Part shown: piece after piece, positions 24,481 through 37,770 of the stretch
Layout: each line of letters starts with the position of its first letter
Position numbering within the stretch: the first letter of the stretch is position 1
Notes under the pieces: generated by a model
What the model saw: only the letters and a program-made list of their open reading frames with translations
Databases searched by the model: none
Told to the model about the DNA's origin: nothing
Program-made: the position numbers and the translations under genes
Assembly: GCA_002205965.3 (NCBI GenBank)
Contig: NADL03000758.1
Coordinates: 1,054,001-1,118,000 of the forward strand
Source: Kappaphycus alvarezii
Taxonomy: Eukaryota > Rhodophyta > Florideophyceae > Gigartinales > Solieriaceae
Length of the DNA: 64,000 bases
Direction: 5' to 3'

Positions 24481-25920
24481 AGACAAACAGCTAATTACCT
24501 TCAGAAGGCTTAAAGGGAAAGAGGGTCCTTTGAACGCCCAGTGATTGCACGGTCCACGACCTTTTCCCGCTCATTGCCTTATGCACTTCAGTTTGATACG
24601 TTTATAGAGGTTTCCCAGTGAATTGCACTACCCTAGGCCCTTTTTTCACGCTCTTAATATTCACCGATAGAAAGTTAATCAAAAAAGGGTCCGCGTCATC
24701 TATGGACATCCTGAAAAGATGAAGCACCTTCTTTTTTAGTCTTGCATCACCAAAAGACCGTGTTTACCTCTTTTTTAGGGACACAATATATATTGGGTTA
24801 TCTTCGTGAACATTAAAGTAGATTGCGCCCATTTCTACTGCAGGATCCCGTCTACAAAAGTCAGTCATCAAGCAAAATAAAAGCTTCCGTACTGAGCAAA
24901 ACTTTTTCAATGTGAGTACATAAATAGATAAGTAACAACAAAAATTTCCGTCATAAAGCCATTACGCAAGAAAGCTTTTACTTGCGTCGCGAAGAAAATA
25001 GCCATTGATTTGATTCTGGAGTAGAAAATTGCAAACAAGAATAGGAGAGAAAATGTTTTTGTCCAAGCGATTATTTTTTTCTGGCACGAGCTGTTTGATC
25101 TATTATTAAATTTCATACTATTACCAAGACCAATTTATTCATCGCTTCTACGATCACCTACAAATATCGCAAAAAATTTATAATTTCGTTCAATAATTTA
25201 TACTTATGTCAGACTTTAGCATGTACCACTCCTGGACAAGGCGCTGCCTCTCAAAGACTGCAGTTAGTAACTTTTCGCACAGGACAGGGGAGGAATACGG
25301 TCACCACTCAAGTCAGTCATATGTTAGAGCTGCAAAGAGAAAAAACAAATTAATAAATAGGAAGGACAAATAAACCGGCCATTATCTCCATACTATTTTT
25401 CTCATGGCGCGATTAAGTTCGCGAAACAGTAACAAGTTTACACCTTCGTAAGTGTCAGACCTCATGCCATGTTATTCCCCCAAGTCATAAAATGCGTTTA
25501 CCAAGATTATTGCTAGGTGATGTAAAGCACATTACTGCTTGGGAATTCTTTAAGCCCGGGAAATTACCGTCAGTCTGAGGGTAGTGAACAGTCAGTTGTT
25601 AATTGCGGATTTCAGTGCGCGACATAATCTCAATTAAACGAGCCCTATATCTCCATCGGCATTAATGGCATCTATCTCAAGAAGATAGTCTCTAAGTACA
25701 CGAGGGCCCGAAATCCATCGACGGAGTGAGATGGTTCATCTAGATTATTTAGATCGGATGAAGTATTGCAGTTCTGTATATCGCTGTAGCTGTTGATCCT
25801 AAATGAGCTGATTGCTAAACCGGAGAATCTAAGCCTCTCCGGCTGATGCCAAATACTTTAACAAATATTATGCTGCCCTGGAAGCGTTATCACACCAAGA
25901 TGAGCATCTCAAGTGGTGCA

Positions 25921-25990
25921 TTAGCTTTAGGGATTTAGAGGATTAGAGGATTTAGGGTTTTTAGGGGTTTAGGGGATTCGGGGTTTTTGA
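25921..25990 (+). repeat. Interstitial TTTAGGG-like degenerate tract
   Basis: A G/T-rich run with several TTTAGGG and TTTAGAGG-type units, then TTAGGGG units and a final GGGGTTTTT. It resembles a decayed telomeric repeat of the TTTAGGG type inside the chromosome, but the units are irregular and few, so it may be simple-sequence drift. Confidence 0.5.
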
Positions 25991-28900
25991 GAAGAATTAT
26001 AACAACCCGGGGCTGTATTTTGGGATTCATAGTAGTTTTTTGAAATTATTTTAGGTACAGATTGAGGTCATTTTTGAAAAAACGCATCGGAGTTTAGGAA
26101 TAGAGTAAGTTTGTTTCGACGATGCAAAGTCGATGTCTGTGAAAGAGAATCTTTTTAAGTTTATATATTGCTTTTTTATTAAACCTTTTTGCTTGAGTAA
26201 ATAATTGGGTAAGCAAACAAAGAAAATAAATTGGCAAAAAGAGTAATTCAAAATTTTTGTCGAATAAATAATTTTCCAGAGACAAAACTGAATTCAAAGA
26301 GTCACAATAATAGTCTACAATTTCCAATTATTATTTGATGTCCTACATCTGCCGTTCTTGGTACATGAAAAGGTTATGAAAGCGTTATATGAAAGAGTCT
26401 TCAGTGTTTTTGGAACAATTTTCTGCTTCGAATGAGGTAGAGGAAGTGATTAATCTTAAATTAGAGCATGACTCTGCGGATCTGTCCACTAGACTTTTAA
26501 TTTTTAGAGTGAAGGGTCTGCACCTGTATTTAAACAGCTTAAAAGGTCGAAATGGACTGTTGGATTTGACATGGTGTTCAATGATCTTTCAGAATGGGAA
26601 TTTTGTTTCAATGATAGCCTATATCACGTTATTTACAAAATCATGTACATAAAAATCATCATGGTGAGCCCGTGACAGGGTGCCATGTACGAAATTTCGT
26701 GAAGCAGCGTCGCAGGTTCTAATAATATAAATGTTGCATCTAGAAACGCAATGTATTCTATTCCGATCTCTGGAGCTGAAAAATATATAATTTACGTCAA
26801 AATAATTTATATAATTAGTGTAGTACTGTTCCTATGTGTTACCCTGGAACATTGGCCGTAAATAACGCACCATCAATACCGAAGGTTTCAACATCCAATT
26901 TTCCCTAAAAATGATATGCCAAAACTTGAACAGGACAAAATTGCATTTATTTAAACTGAAAAAATTGCTTTCCTCGTAACGTCAGCTCCATTGGAAAATT
27001 TCAACGCAGCAAGATTTCTGATTGAAACTGCATCCAGAGAACAGGCGAATAAGTTAGACTCAGACTTAGCGAGTAGTTAGTATTTTCAACAAGCTTTCAT
27101 GAATGGCTTATTGTATAGGGCTGAGAGAACAGCACGTTCATTTGCTCTTCCCCGCTCTTCATATTTTTTTGTCTAGATGAACTCAAAACACTTTCACAAT
27201 AACTGATTGAGATGTACCGCCGGATTGATTTCATCCTTATTTTTATTAGATTCTCTCAAACTATACCGAAAGGAGATTTTATAAAGTAGAAGGTTCCCAG
27301 TCTGTGTCTAAGCTACACATTATTACCAAAGTATAAAGCAATCAGTGTCCTGTTATCCAATTATTAACTTTGGAAAAGATTACTCTAAATGATGCTCAAC
27401 GACGTCCTTCTTATTTTCAAGATACGATAGAGCTGAAAATATCTTTTCATCATCACCAAGTTTCTCAAAGCAGTTGTATCACATGATTAGCTTTAGTTAC
27501 CACAATAAAAGTCTAAATTTCACGCCTTGCGCTATGTCTAAGAATGTGAATTAGATCAATAAAGTTTCAGTATTGTAGTAACATAGCTTTCGTGAGAGTA
27601 ACACAGTAAAATGTTCCCTGTTATCTTTTTGTGGAAAGGCTCTGCCACCTTGAACCGTCTTTCGTTAATAGCAGAAATACCTTCCAAGGGGTAAAAGATG
27701 AAAAATGCTCTTGGGTGGTCATAGGAAGTGGGAATGAACTTTCCAGACCTGTTCAAGGTATTCACTCGGTTGAGAATTATATTCGCTACCTGAACCCTCC
27801 GAATCATTATTTTCGCCCTGTACGATGGTGTGATCATACTTCCCCACAAAAAATTCCCACCGGCTGGTCCTCCTCGACTATAAATTCATCTTCGTAATCA
27901 TTTTACATGCAATAAATGTATGAATGGCCTAGGAAGGGGAAGAACCAAAGCATATTATTTGGTAGCATCACGGTTGTCGTAATCACAAGAAAGTTTCCTT
28001 GTGGTGATTTCGACTCTATTTCATGGGAAAACTTTTTCTCAGCTTGAGAAAAAGAGGCTTGCATTGGAAACCTACATTTAAGTGGAGCAGTGTTTAATAT
28101 AGACAACACTAATTGGCGTCTGCCGCGAACTTTTATCAAACTATTCCGGCTACAGCCTAGACTCCGTACTTATCAATATTACATTGTCTGGTTTTTTAGT
28201 GCCTTAACATTTAAACAATATTTCCAGACCAATTTCTTGCTGTTACTGGCTACTAAATGGGGTTAAAATGTGTTGAAAGGGACTAAAAAGCAAGTCAAAG
28301 TATTGGGATGAAACTGAAACAAAGCTGAATCTCTTGACACCCAAAAAAAGAATTCGAAGAGAACGCATCTTGCTCATATCCAATCCAAAGCAAAATGTGT
28401 TGATCAAACTTCAAGCCAAGCATTAAGAGCTATTTATATGCATTGAAAGATTTTTATGAAAATTTGAGAGGAAATAGATATAAAAGCACAGCGAAATATT
28501 CCAAAATGCCCCCTCACAAATTTTGAAATGGAAAGATGACATCATAGAAAAGGTGCGACTGTGGCATGAGATAGCTGCGTCGTAAAATAAAGATTTTGAA
28601 AGAACTTGTGTCTTCTTTAGGTCTAAATTCAGCTCCTTTTATGTAAACTTTATCCGCAGCCCCTATGTGTCTTACTGGCTCGGTGTAGGCATGGGTTAGC
28701 TACAGTTATTTGCAAAAAAAACCCTGTACAAGTAGACAGGTCGCTTCATGGCCTCTGATATTCAGTATCTGAAAGTGATAATTTATCTATTAAAAGAAGG
28801 AATTCGGCTCATGGAACTACATAAAGACTTCTCTGGAGGCCGAAACTACTACATTTTGCCACACCACACTCATCTTATTGAAAGCTTAGAATTCTCGATC

Positions 28901-29493
28901 AGAGCAATAAATAGTTTTCTGTGGGATCGTTTGGAACTACTTCGCGTCATATTGATTATTCAAAATTTTTTGAATACCAATATTATTCAAAAATTCAGTA
29001 ACAAAAATGTAGTGGTTGTTAGATCGATCATCGAAGGAAAACTAACATTTTTAATAGTTAATGTATGATGAGGAAGGATTTTGCTCGAAATAGGTTTTAA
29101 GTCCCTTTCATTGTTTGCCAGACTCTAAAAAATTGTTGAAATCTATGATGTAGGAAAATTAAGTACTGAGAAACGAGTGATTTATATTTTTGCCGCTCTT
29201 CAAGTGTAGAAAAGGAATAAAGTAAAACAAGGTGGTTTTTCAGATGAAAATATGTATCAAGTGGAATTTTTTTGTCAAACTTAAAAAGAAAACGGTGCAA
29301 AATTTGTACATTAATGGTGTTTTGTAAAGATCTCAAAAAATCAGGATCACTATTTCATGGATAGATCACATGTTCTTTGAATTTTAAGAACGGCAAATTT
29401 TTAATTCTGATTTATATTAACTTTTGTTACTTGCAGAGACATTAAAGTTCGCTATAAACCAGGGGAGTCCTAAGAACGCTTTCAGGGTTTTAA

Positions 29494-29742
29494 TTCATTT
29501 TAAAACTTTTATCAGGCCTTTATAAAGGCAGAGCTGGACGACTTACTAGATCTAAGGGTTATTTAAAGGCCCCAGATATCAATTCCGCTACAGAAATAGC
29601 ACCCGAGCTCCTAGTAGACTTGAGTTGTTCCTACATGGAAAAGTATATATTCCGTCCCGAATTCAAAGCGTTGATCCCAGTATGCAAAGTTGCAGGTGTG
29701 GTGCTAGTTGCTCACGGGACAGTAGTGAATAAAAAAAAATAA
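29494..29742 (+). pseudogene. Open fragment (82 codons), unidentified
   Basis: Open from just after a TAA (29491-29493) to TAA 29740-29742, without an early ATG. It contains YKGRAGRLTRSKGYLKAPDI and LIPVCKVAGVVLVAHGTVV. Balanced composition suggests former coding, possibly of retroelement origin, but the match is too weak to name. Confidence 0.25.
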
Positions 29743-31519
29743 AAGACCGAGTTAAGAGCATTTCAAGGTCCCTAAGGTCACTCATTCACCCTAACAGCTT
29801 CTCTTTTAGACTTGTATGGGCACGTGAAAGGAGATAAAAGAGCGTGAGTTTGTATATTTTCATAAGATGTCCTATCTTTTCCTAAAAGCTCAACACAATG
29901 GCAAATATATTCGAGAGCTACGTTGTTGGAAAGTTATAAAAAGAAACTTAATAAAGTATTAATAAAAGCATGAAAAGAATGGGTTGAGGAGATACAAAAA
30001 AATGAAATTTTAGGGGAAGTGATTTAATTATTTTGAAGACCAGTATGCCTCAACTGTGTTCCTTTAGATAGCTTCGCGTTTTTTAGCTCTATTTATACAA
30101 TTAAAGTGGCGGAGCGATCCAAGAAGTACTATATGAGGTTTATAAATTCATTAATGAAACGATTTTTGAAATCTGGAAATTTTCAAACTGCCCTCTTTAA
30201 GGAAATAATGGAAAACCTGAGTGCTAAGGATTGAAGAGGGCTCTTCACGAGATTTTAACAAAACGTAAAGGCTAAGTACTGACTCAACCCGCTTATACCG
30301 AAAAACTTAGTAGCAAGGTTACATATTGGGTGTAGGCTTTTTTAGGGAGTGGGGTTTTCTTTACAAAGATTGTCTCAGAATTTATTGTTTGGACATCGCA
30401 GAGATCTAGTGTACCCACGCATGTTTAGTAATGTATTTCTTTCTTTAACTTTCTAGTTGTCCTATAATGAACTATTGTCGTTCTCCATAAATCTAGCAAT
30501 ACTAAAATCCACATTTTACATGAAAAGAATGTGAGGGAGTAGCAGAAATCATAGGAAATGGATATTATTAGGAAGATTTCAGGATCAGGTGGAGGACATG
30601 ATGGGCTTTCTGGGCCATTATAGCTGGCACAAATTATTATACAGAGCATGGACTTATCTATGTCATTATCGCTAAGCTCCAATCAATCCGCGTAATTTAA
30701 TTGGTTTTATTCTTCCTTAAACTCCTTTAATATACATATTGTACAAAAGAGTTGTCATCATTCTCCGGTATCCTCTTTGAGGGCTCTGTCAACCGTTCCA
30801 GCAGGGAGTTTAGTGGATAAAAGGAAATAGATTCGTGAACTGTTAAGTAAGGCATCCGCTAAATAGACAGAAGTTTCAGGCCGGGGTTTATATGCAAAAC
30901 AACTCAGAGATAACAGAGGTAAATTATAGGAAAGAAGTTAAAAGGTATTATAGAAAAGCGGCTAAAGATTTCATGCGAAAAGGTGATGAAGGCCCCTACA
31001 GCTACCATCAATGAAACTGAGAGCATTGTAATCATGAAAAATTCCATTAGTCCAATTGGCAAGGAGACGTAAAGTAATTTTTGATTGGTCAGGTTCGAGA
31101 AGTTTCGAGAACCACGCGAGATATCCGTGACGGGCTTCATCTCATTGGCTGGGTATAAATTGGTATGGTCTTGTGTTTTTTATTGATGTCTGGATACAGT
31201 AAACAAGCTACAATGGTGTCTGAGTACAGTGTTAAATCTATTGTAAAGGATAATTAATGGATACTGTTAGGGTATATTAAGAGATTTTGGGCAGACTTGT
31301 TGCATCAGTCTCCTCTACGGAAGAAATAGACCTTTATTCTTGTACCTGTATAGTAGATCTTCACAATTTGATTTCATTTTGTAATGTCCATGATCTCTCC
31401 TGCTCTGGGTATCTTTCCCGTTTGATGAGATATTTATCCCTTATTGTTTCTGGTGGCCGAAGTTCCGTGTAGATGGGATAAAATTTTGAAATCAAAGGTC
31501 GTTATTCGTTCCAACCACC

Positions 31520-32560
31520 TCAGTTTTCTCTGACTAAATTATCTCGGGTCTCGAGGCATCTCAATAAGTAATGGTCGGGATGAACTGTGAGTTTGCTTCC
31601 AAGTACAATCTTCAAAATTTCAAGCAAAAAATAATGACCCAAAGCTCTCTGTCGTGAGCAGCATAATTTTATTTTGCACCATTCAAAGTTTTTGACGAGA
31701 AGGCAACTAGTCTTCGGTAATTTGGGTCTCTCTGTTTTAATACAGATCAAATTTCGTACTGAGTGACATTTTTTTTGGGACATACATTGGAAGGTCAGAG
31801 TCATACGTTCGGAGATTGGGGCATAGCTTAACGGGTTTTTGAGGGTATGGAATGATCTACCCTGAGCTTCTGCAAGCAGAAATTAAACCTTCTTCGTCAG
31901 ATCAGCAAAAGGCTTCGCAACTAATATGAAGCTTTTGATGAACTTTCTATAATCTTTGAAAAGCCCAATGAATGACCGAATCCGTTCCTTGATCATTGGT
32001 GAGTGAAATTCCATAGCAGCCTTTATCTTGTTCGAATACACATAAATTACATCTTGACAGACTACATGTCCAAATTATTCGACTTTTTCAGCACTGGAGA
32101 CATTTTTTAAAAAAATATTCGAAGATATCATCCATATTAGAATCTATATTAGTGCAACTATATGTAGTAAATGTTCTTCCCACATCTTACTGAAGATAGT
32201 GCCTTCATATAAGTAAAAGACAAAAAATACATCCTTGAATTTGTCGTTAATGAGATTCATAAAATTTGGTAGGCCGTAGGGTAATCCAAAAGGTATTACG
32301 GGAAGAAATAAAATATCCGTATCTGGTATGAAACACAGTGAGCGGAACTAAAGGTTTCTTCATTCTGATATGATGGCATCCCATCCTCAAGTATGTTTTT
32401 AGATAAGTACTTGTTTCCTTTGAGTTGATCAAAGAAATTGTTGCGGCGTGGTAAGGCGTACCTTTTTAATGTAAGCCAATTTGGTCCTCTGCAACGTACA
32501 AAAATCATCCAACCGCTGTCCTTTTTTTTCACAAAGAGTATTAGCACACCCTAAGGTCTT
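31520..32560 (-). mobile_element. Decayed Ty3/gypsy pol fragment (RT-RNase H)
   Basis: Minus-strand blocks follow the Ty3/gypsy order. ILFVKKKDSGWMIFVRCRGP opens RT near 32540, followed by LTLKRYALPRRNNFFDQLKG and IPFGLP (about 32285). The catalytic-site segment reads VFYLYEGTIFSK (near 32210), where the expected YLDD has become YLYE. IRSFIGLFKDYRKFIKSF (near 31980) is the RT/RNase H linker. HYFLLEILKIVLGSKLTV with HPDHYLLRCLETRD (near 31590) is the RNase H end. Several stops and shifts intervene, and the catalytic Asp change indicates an inactive copy. No integrase or LTR was found beside it. Confidence 0.8.
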
Positions 32561-33089
32561 TTCTTTGGTCCAAAAAGTCTCTCTTCAGTAAGTCTCCCCA
32601 TTTTTTACGAAGATCCAGCTTTTTCCCCAGAAGTCTGTTGAGAACCTTTTATATTGGTTTGCGTCTTCCTCCAATTCGATGGTGAAATCATACTTCTGCT
32701 TCCGACAAAGGTTCTTTGGACACTAATTGCCTTTAATGAAGCTCAGGATTTCTTTTCAGTCACTACTGCAATCAAGACATTATCTGAGAAGAATGTGACA
32801 TGAGAAACTGTGACTGCACGCCTTGCAGAGGAATATATGTCCTTAAGATCAAATTATTGCACAGAAGATCGCAACAACAAGGGATTTGTCGCCAGTAAAG
32901 CCTGTCAGATATACCACAAGAAAAAACATAGCACAAATAAGCTTTATGAATCCAATGAATCCTTTACATAAAGCTAAAACTTACGAATAATGATAGAAGG
33001 GAGGAGAACGCTGCTTGCACAGACGATAAAAAAGAAGAAGATATTTAAACGAGATGAAGAACATATAGAAAGCATGATGGGCCGAAAAC
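32561..33089. other. Spacer between opposed gypsy and copia relics
   Basis: A+T-rich, no supported gene. It may contain upstream parts of the gypsy pol or the copia gag and LTR, but I could not recognise them. Confidence 0.35.
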
Positions 33090-36000
33090 GAGATTTGCTA
33101 CTGCAAGGGTAATCTACTGCAAGAGTAATCTCCTGCCAGGCTATTGATGGTCATAAAGACTCCTAAATGATGCTTGACTCCGTATCACTTTCCACATGAC
33201 CTCACACCGTGAGGATATTGAAAATGAAGAGTACTATAACTTACGTATACTATTTGGTGATGACTGAGAGATACCTGCTAAAGCCAAAGGAATTCGTAGT
33301 GTGTCGTGAGTGTCCGCACATGGAGTCACTAAGGGCTCCCTCAGCAATACTTTTGCTGCTCCGTATCTGTTTATGAGCCTTTTCCCATACCATACCTTAC
33401 AGTAAACAGCATATTAGTTCTCATTGCGCCTAAGATAGCCTTAAAATTGACGCTGAGGGCAATTTCAAAGTCATTAGTGCAACTAAATGTCCCTCAAATC
33501 AGCGATATTACATCTGCACTAACGAGTATGATATAGACTATGAGTACGATGGGCATGAAGATATAAAAACTAACAGAGAAATGACGGCTATCAGCCAAAA
33601 CTCAATCAGTGATGACCTTGAACCACTGAATAGCAAATATGGCAGTGACATTGATACATCAAGCAAATGTAACACGAAATCAGTTAAAAATGATGAGAGT
33701 AGCATCACAGGTGAATATTACGGTATTGTAAGCAGTACATCAATTAAAATCAGCAATATCTATTAAAATAGCCTAAACGTGGAATCAGAAGTTAGTGGAG
33801 GATAAAATTGCTCAGTGGGTGATGGAAATTATCAATAAATTCAAGAATATCACAGAGTGACAAAGGAGTAAGTCGATACATGGCATAAAGGATTGGGACA
33901 TGCTGGGGATCTCTCAGATATACGCAGAATGACTAAGGAATTCGCTCTTCCTCCACTACCGTGTAGTCAATTTAAGTGCAAAGAGTCCACGATGCTGGGG
34001 ATCTCTCAGATATACGCAGAATGACTAAGGAATTCGCTCTTCCTCCACTACCGTGTAGTCAATTTAAGTGCAAAGAGTCCACGAAAGGGAAATTTCGCGG
34101 ATCTTAAGGAGTTATTCTGAATACTTCTCGAAAGCACGGGAATATTCATGCAGATGATAACGGAATAGTAGAACCAGTCATCACAATGGTTACCGTTACT
34201 TTACGGTACTGTAATCGTGGAAGAGAAGTAAATATATATCACTGTTGATCCCTTGAAAAAAAGCTGAAGCATCTTGGGTGGTCCTCAGTAGTATCGAAGG
34301 CATTGGAAGACAATCCGGTTTCGCACTTCGGTCAATCCACACGGAAAATGGAAGTGAATTCAAAATCGCCAAATCGAAACTCAAAGAAGAAAGTGCAAAC
34401 ATAACGGACACTACCAGTCTCAATCCCTCATCAAATGTGCTTGCAGAGCGCACAATTGGAACCATTTAGTCCGTGGCTCGCTCTTTTTTAGTTTAATCAA
34501 AGCTATCTCTGGCACACTGGCCGGAAGCAGTAAATTGTATTGTTATGAATAAGAATATGGTACGTCATGCAGTAACAAAGGAGGTTCTATAGGGACCCCT
34601 TTTTGGGGCAACTTCTCCACATCTACAGCAGATTCTCGTTTTTGGCTTCCCTTTCATGTGTAAAACTAACAAGAAGAGACTTGGGCCATTTTAACCCAGT
34701 TTAAGTGAAGGAATTATGCTCAGGAATCAGGACGGGGGTATATACAGACTCTCGACGGAGACAAAGCGACATAAGTTAACGAATTCTGTACGAATTATTG
34801 GGTTCGAGTTCCCTGGCTTTGAAAAATAATAAAAACTCAGAGGTGATTCAATTTAACACAAAAATGGATGACTTCGAAGACATTCACTCAGACGACGCAT
34901 AGATTTCAATATCTCTGATATTTATGACACTAACAATCCATCACCTAACGATGAAGATGGCTAAAAGTCCATTGAGGATTTACTAACCTACGTTCCGGTC
35001 AAGATTATACCGATGGCACCCAAATAGAACTCCTGATCCAAGTGATGGTTCGCGGAGTTTTACACGTGGTGCTTTATATGTACATTCACTTCTCCAATTG
35101 CTACCCGTGGATTATTCATGCACAGCCCTACCAGAATTTATCACTAAATCAGATGAACCAAGTGTCAAGGAGGCATTACAATCTCCAGAGAGATAAAAAT
35201 AGCTAGATGCAATGAATGAAGAATTCTAAACAATGCGCAAGGTAGACAAGCGGGAAGACTGTGACCAAATACCGGCGTATGCTGGAGGGATTCTACTGCT
35301 TAAACGAAACGGTCTTGGTAATCCATCACGTTATAAAGGGCGCCTGGTAGCACGCGGTAGCCTCCTGATGGGCAGAAAGTTGCTGAATAGGATCAATATG
35401 CACCTGTTACCCGTATAGAGATCATTGGCCTCCTTTTTTATTTATCTCTGTAATTGTGCTAGACACGAAGGCAGCTGAACGAAAGGAGAAATTTTGTATC
35501 TACCTCTCCCATTTAATGTTCAAGATCTGTTTTAAACCACGAAGGATACCTGGAGTTTATGGCGCTGATATCTCCATCATACGCCTGATAAAGTCCTTTT
35601 ATTGCCTCATACAGGCGCCCAAACCGTGGTACAAAGTACTAAGTGGCTATCTTAAGCTTATTGGATTGAAGCAATTGCGTCCAGTCGAAGGCCTTTTCGT
35701 TAGGATACGCAAGGGAATAACCACTTAAACTCCGGGTTATTTATATGCTTTGCTATTGTTTAACAAGCAGGATTTAATTGGGTAACTTGTCACTGAACTG
35801 AAGCAGAAATATCATCTTACTGATTTGGGTGCATGCAACCTTTTCCTTGGTTAGAAGATCACAGAAACATCAAAAGGGTTTCTTCTATAGCAATCATCAT
35901 TTTTCGGGCATATAAAATCTTGTACTGAAATGGGAATGGCGAAACCGCTATTGACGACTCTACCTCTTGGACACGTATTGTATGAAAACCCGTCCCCTTT

Positions 36001-36650
36001 TCACCGGTAGAGGAGGAGTCAATGAAAAATGTTCCTTATCGGAGCGCTTTTGGTAGTATAATCTACTTATCAACTCGCCGCAAACCAGAAATCTCTACTC
36101 CATTGTTTCTTTTAGGCACAATCATGTCTAGTCCAGCCCTCGTCACCAGAAAGCTTTGAAAAGCGTTGCACACTATCTAAAAGGTACTACTGATCGTTTT
36201 AATGTAGAAAAAGGAAATAGTAGATGCCATAGCTTACTGCAACGCCTACTGGGGATAGGACAAATCGAAACGAAGCTCACGCACTGGATTTTTTACCATG
36301 GTAAATAACAGCTCTATTTTGTGGAAGTCCAAACTTCAGAACTTCCGCTGCAACATCACCTCCTGAATCTGAATGTAAGTCACTTTCAGCATCCATCAAG
36401 GAATTAGGTCGGATTAGATCATTTCTACATGAACTCGACTACTTGCAAGAAAACCCAACTACTTTATTCCAAGAAAAACTTGGATCGATATCATGGACGA
36501 GCCGCAATTCGCGGCTTACACAAAGTGGAGCATGTTGACATTAGTCTTTATAATGTCAGTACCCTGTATAAAACAAGGACGTACAAGTGAAACAGATCCA
36601 TTCCACGCGAAAACAAGGAAGGCGCACTTACAAATACCTTGGTTGGTAAC
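33090..36650 (+). mobile_element. Decayed Ty1/copia element (PR-INT-RT-RNase H)
   Basis: Domains follow the copia order on the plus strand. A protease remnant lies near 33180-33300 (ITFHMTSHR, LRILFGDD). The pre-integrase finger is WHKGLGHAGDLSDIRRMTKE (33881 onward). The integrase core is IHTENGSEFKIAKS, ending SSNVLAERTIGTI (about 34340-34465). RT includes RYKGRLVARG (near 35340), then MLDTKAAERK, LIKSFYCLIQAPKPWYKVL (35456-35640) and LTDLGACNLFLG (near 35825). PYRSAFGSIIYLSTRRKPEI (near 36030) marks the RT/RNase H junction, and AYCNAYWG (near 36235) is RNase H. Stops and shifts are frequent, and a 92-bp tandem duplication disrupts the integrase finger. LTRs and a complete gag were not identified. 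Confidence 0.85.
33901..34084 (+). repeat. Exact 92-bp tandem duplication inside copia integrase
   Basis: Two adjacent identical 92-base units (33901-33992 and 33993-34084) begin TGCTGGGGATCTCTC and end AAGAGTCCACGA. They cover the zinc-finger part of the integrase. Since 92 is not a multiple of three, the duplication shifts the frame. Perfect identity in an otherwise decayed element implies a recent event or an assembly artefact. Confidence 0.95.
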
Positions 36651-37770
36651 ACGTTTACACAGCACCACGAATGGTTTATTGTTTTTACAATTCCTGAGCA
36701 GACTCGCTCGAAGGGGGTGCCGGGTAACCTCATATCGACTAATTTTTTTCCAAGCTTAACCATCAGTTAATACAGCCCTATCCTCCTCACCTGTCAGAAA
36801 TGGCTGCATTTACTTTAGTACATTTGTAAGTGCAAAAGAGCAAAACCAAATTATCTACTGTAGTGGAGAGTGCAAGCCCAAGTTATCATTATAATTTCAA
36901 TCTTCCAGCACATAAATACGACCACTGTGTCTTACCAATGACTAGATAAGAGCATTCCACAATAAAAGCCGTTGAGATCCACGAAGTCGCTGTTTTGAAG
37001 GCCCAAATTGCCCCATTCGGCGAAATTTCGAGACAAATCAAGACATCCGCTGAGAATGCTACCGCAAACGCGAACAAGACCTCGCTAGGGCCGTGCAAAC
37101 GTCTCTAGGGAAAGTTTAAGAAGGTGATAGATGCCTCCGAGAAGAATTATTTAAGGAAAAGGATGAAGTCTGGGATAAGAGTGGAAGTAGGGTGGCTAGA
37201 AGAGCTCTTAGATGCGATGTTGAATGCACAGAAGGATATTCAGGGCAACAGGATAATGAAAAAGTCGTGCGGGCGGCTGTAAAGAGCCGAAAAGAACAGT
37301 TCGGAGAGAGGCTTGTAGCGAAATGGTTATCGTGTCACATAGGGGAGGAGAGTAGCGAGGTTGAAGTGACTGAGTGTGGATTTGGAAAGCTCCAGAAGGT
37401 ATCCGTAGAGGAAAACAGCGGTATTTAAAAGCTTTCGTCGGCGCTAAAGAAAACCTGTATGGTACATATTGCAGTCGAGCTCGCGCGCCTGGCGCTAGAC
37501 CGTGAGCATATGGAACAGGAAGCGCGCGAACGGGCGGAGGAGCGAAGCATGTGCTGCGAAGAACTTGACACGCACAAAAAAGCATGAGAATTTCAAGCTT
37601 ATGATAGATACCTTCGCTTACGCTTGTAAATAGGTTCCCATTGCACTCAATAGAAACGCCATCTAGGACAAAGTTTGCCTGAAAGTTCACAAGCTCGCAT
37701 TCGGCGGACTTTTTACTCACTCCCCGGACCTCGTCTGGTAGCTATTGAACCGATGAGGCCAAGGAGTGGT
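36651..37770. other. Spacer between copia relic and Harbinger transposase
   Basis: No recognised gene. A plus-strand frame at 37192-37428 (78 codons) and an overlapping minus frame at 37208-37720 are both without motifs. The region may contain the 3' flank of the Harbinger element. Confidence 0.35.

Larger units (their letters stand above)
24481..31519. other. A+T-rich block, relic sequence
   Basis: About 7 kb with only short frames. Those at 26389-26652, 27631-27897 and 28748-29068 have no recognisable motif, and the minus frame at 30904-31140 is merely hydrophobic. A telomere-like tract (25921-25990) and one clean fragment (29494-29742) are listed separately. Confidence 0.4.

Noticed and set aside
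34794..34815. tRNA T-loop-like GGGTTCGAGTTCCC
   Set aside because: No acceptor, D or anticodon arm fits, and the stretch translates as part of the copia element.
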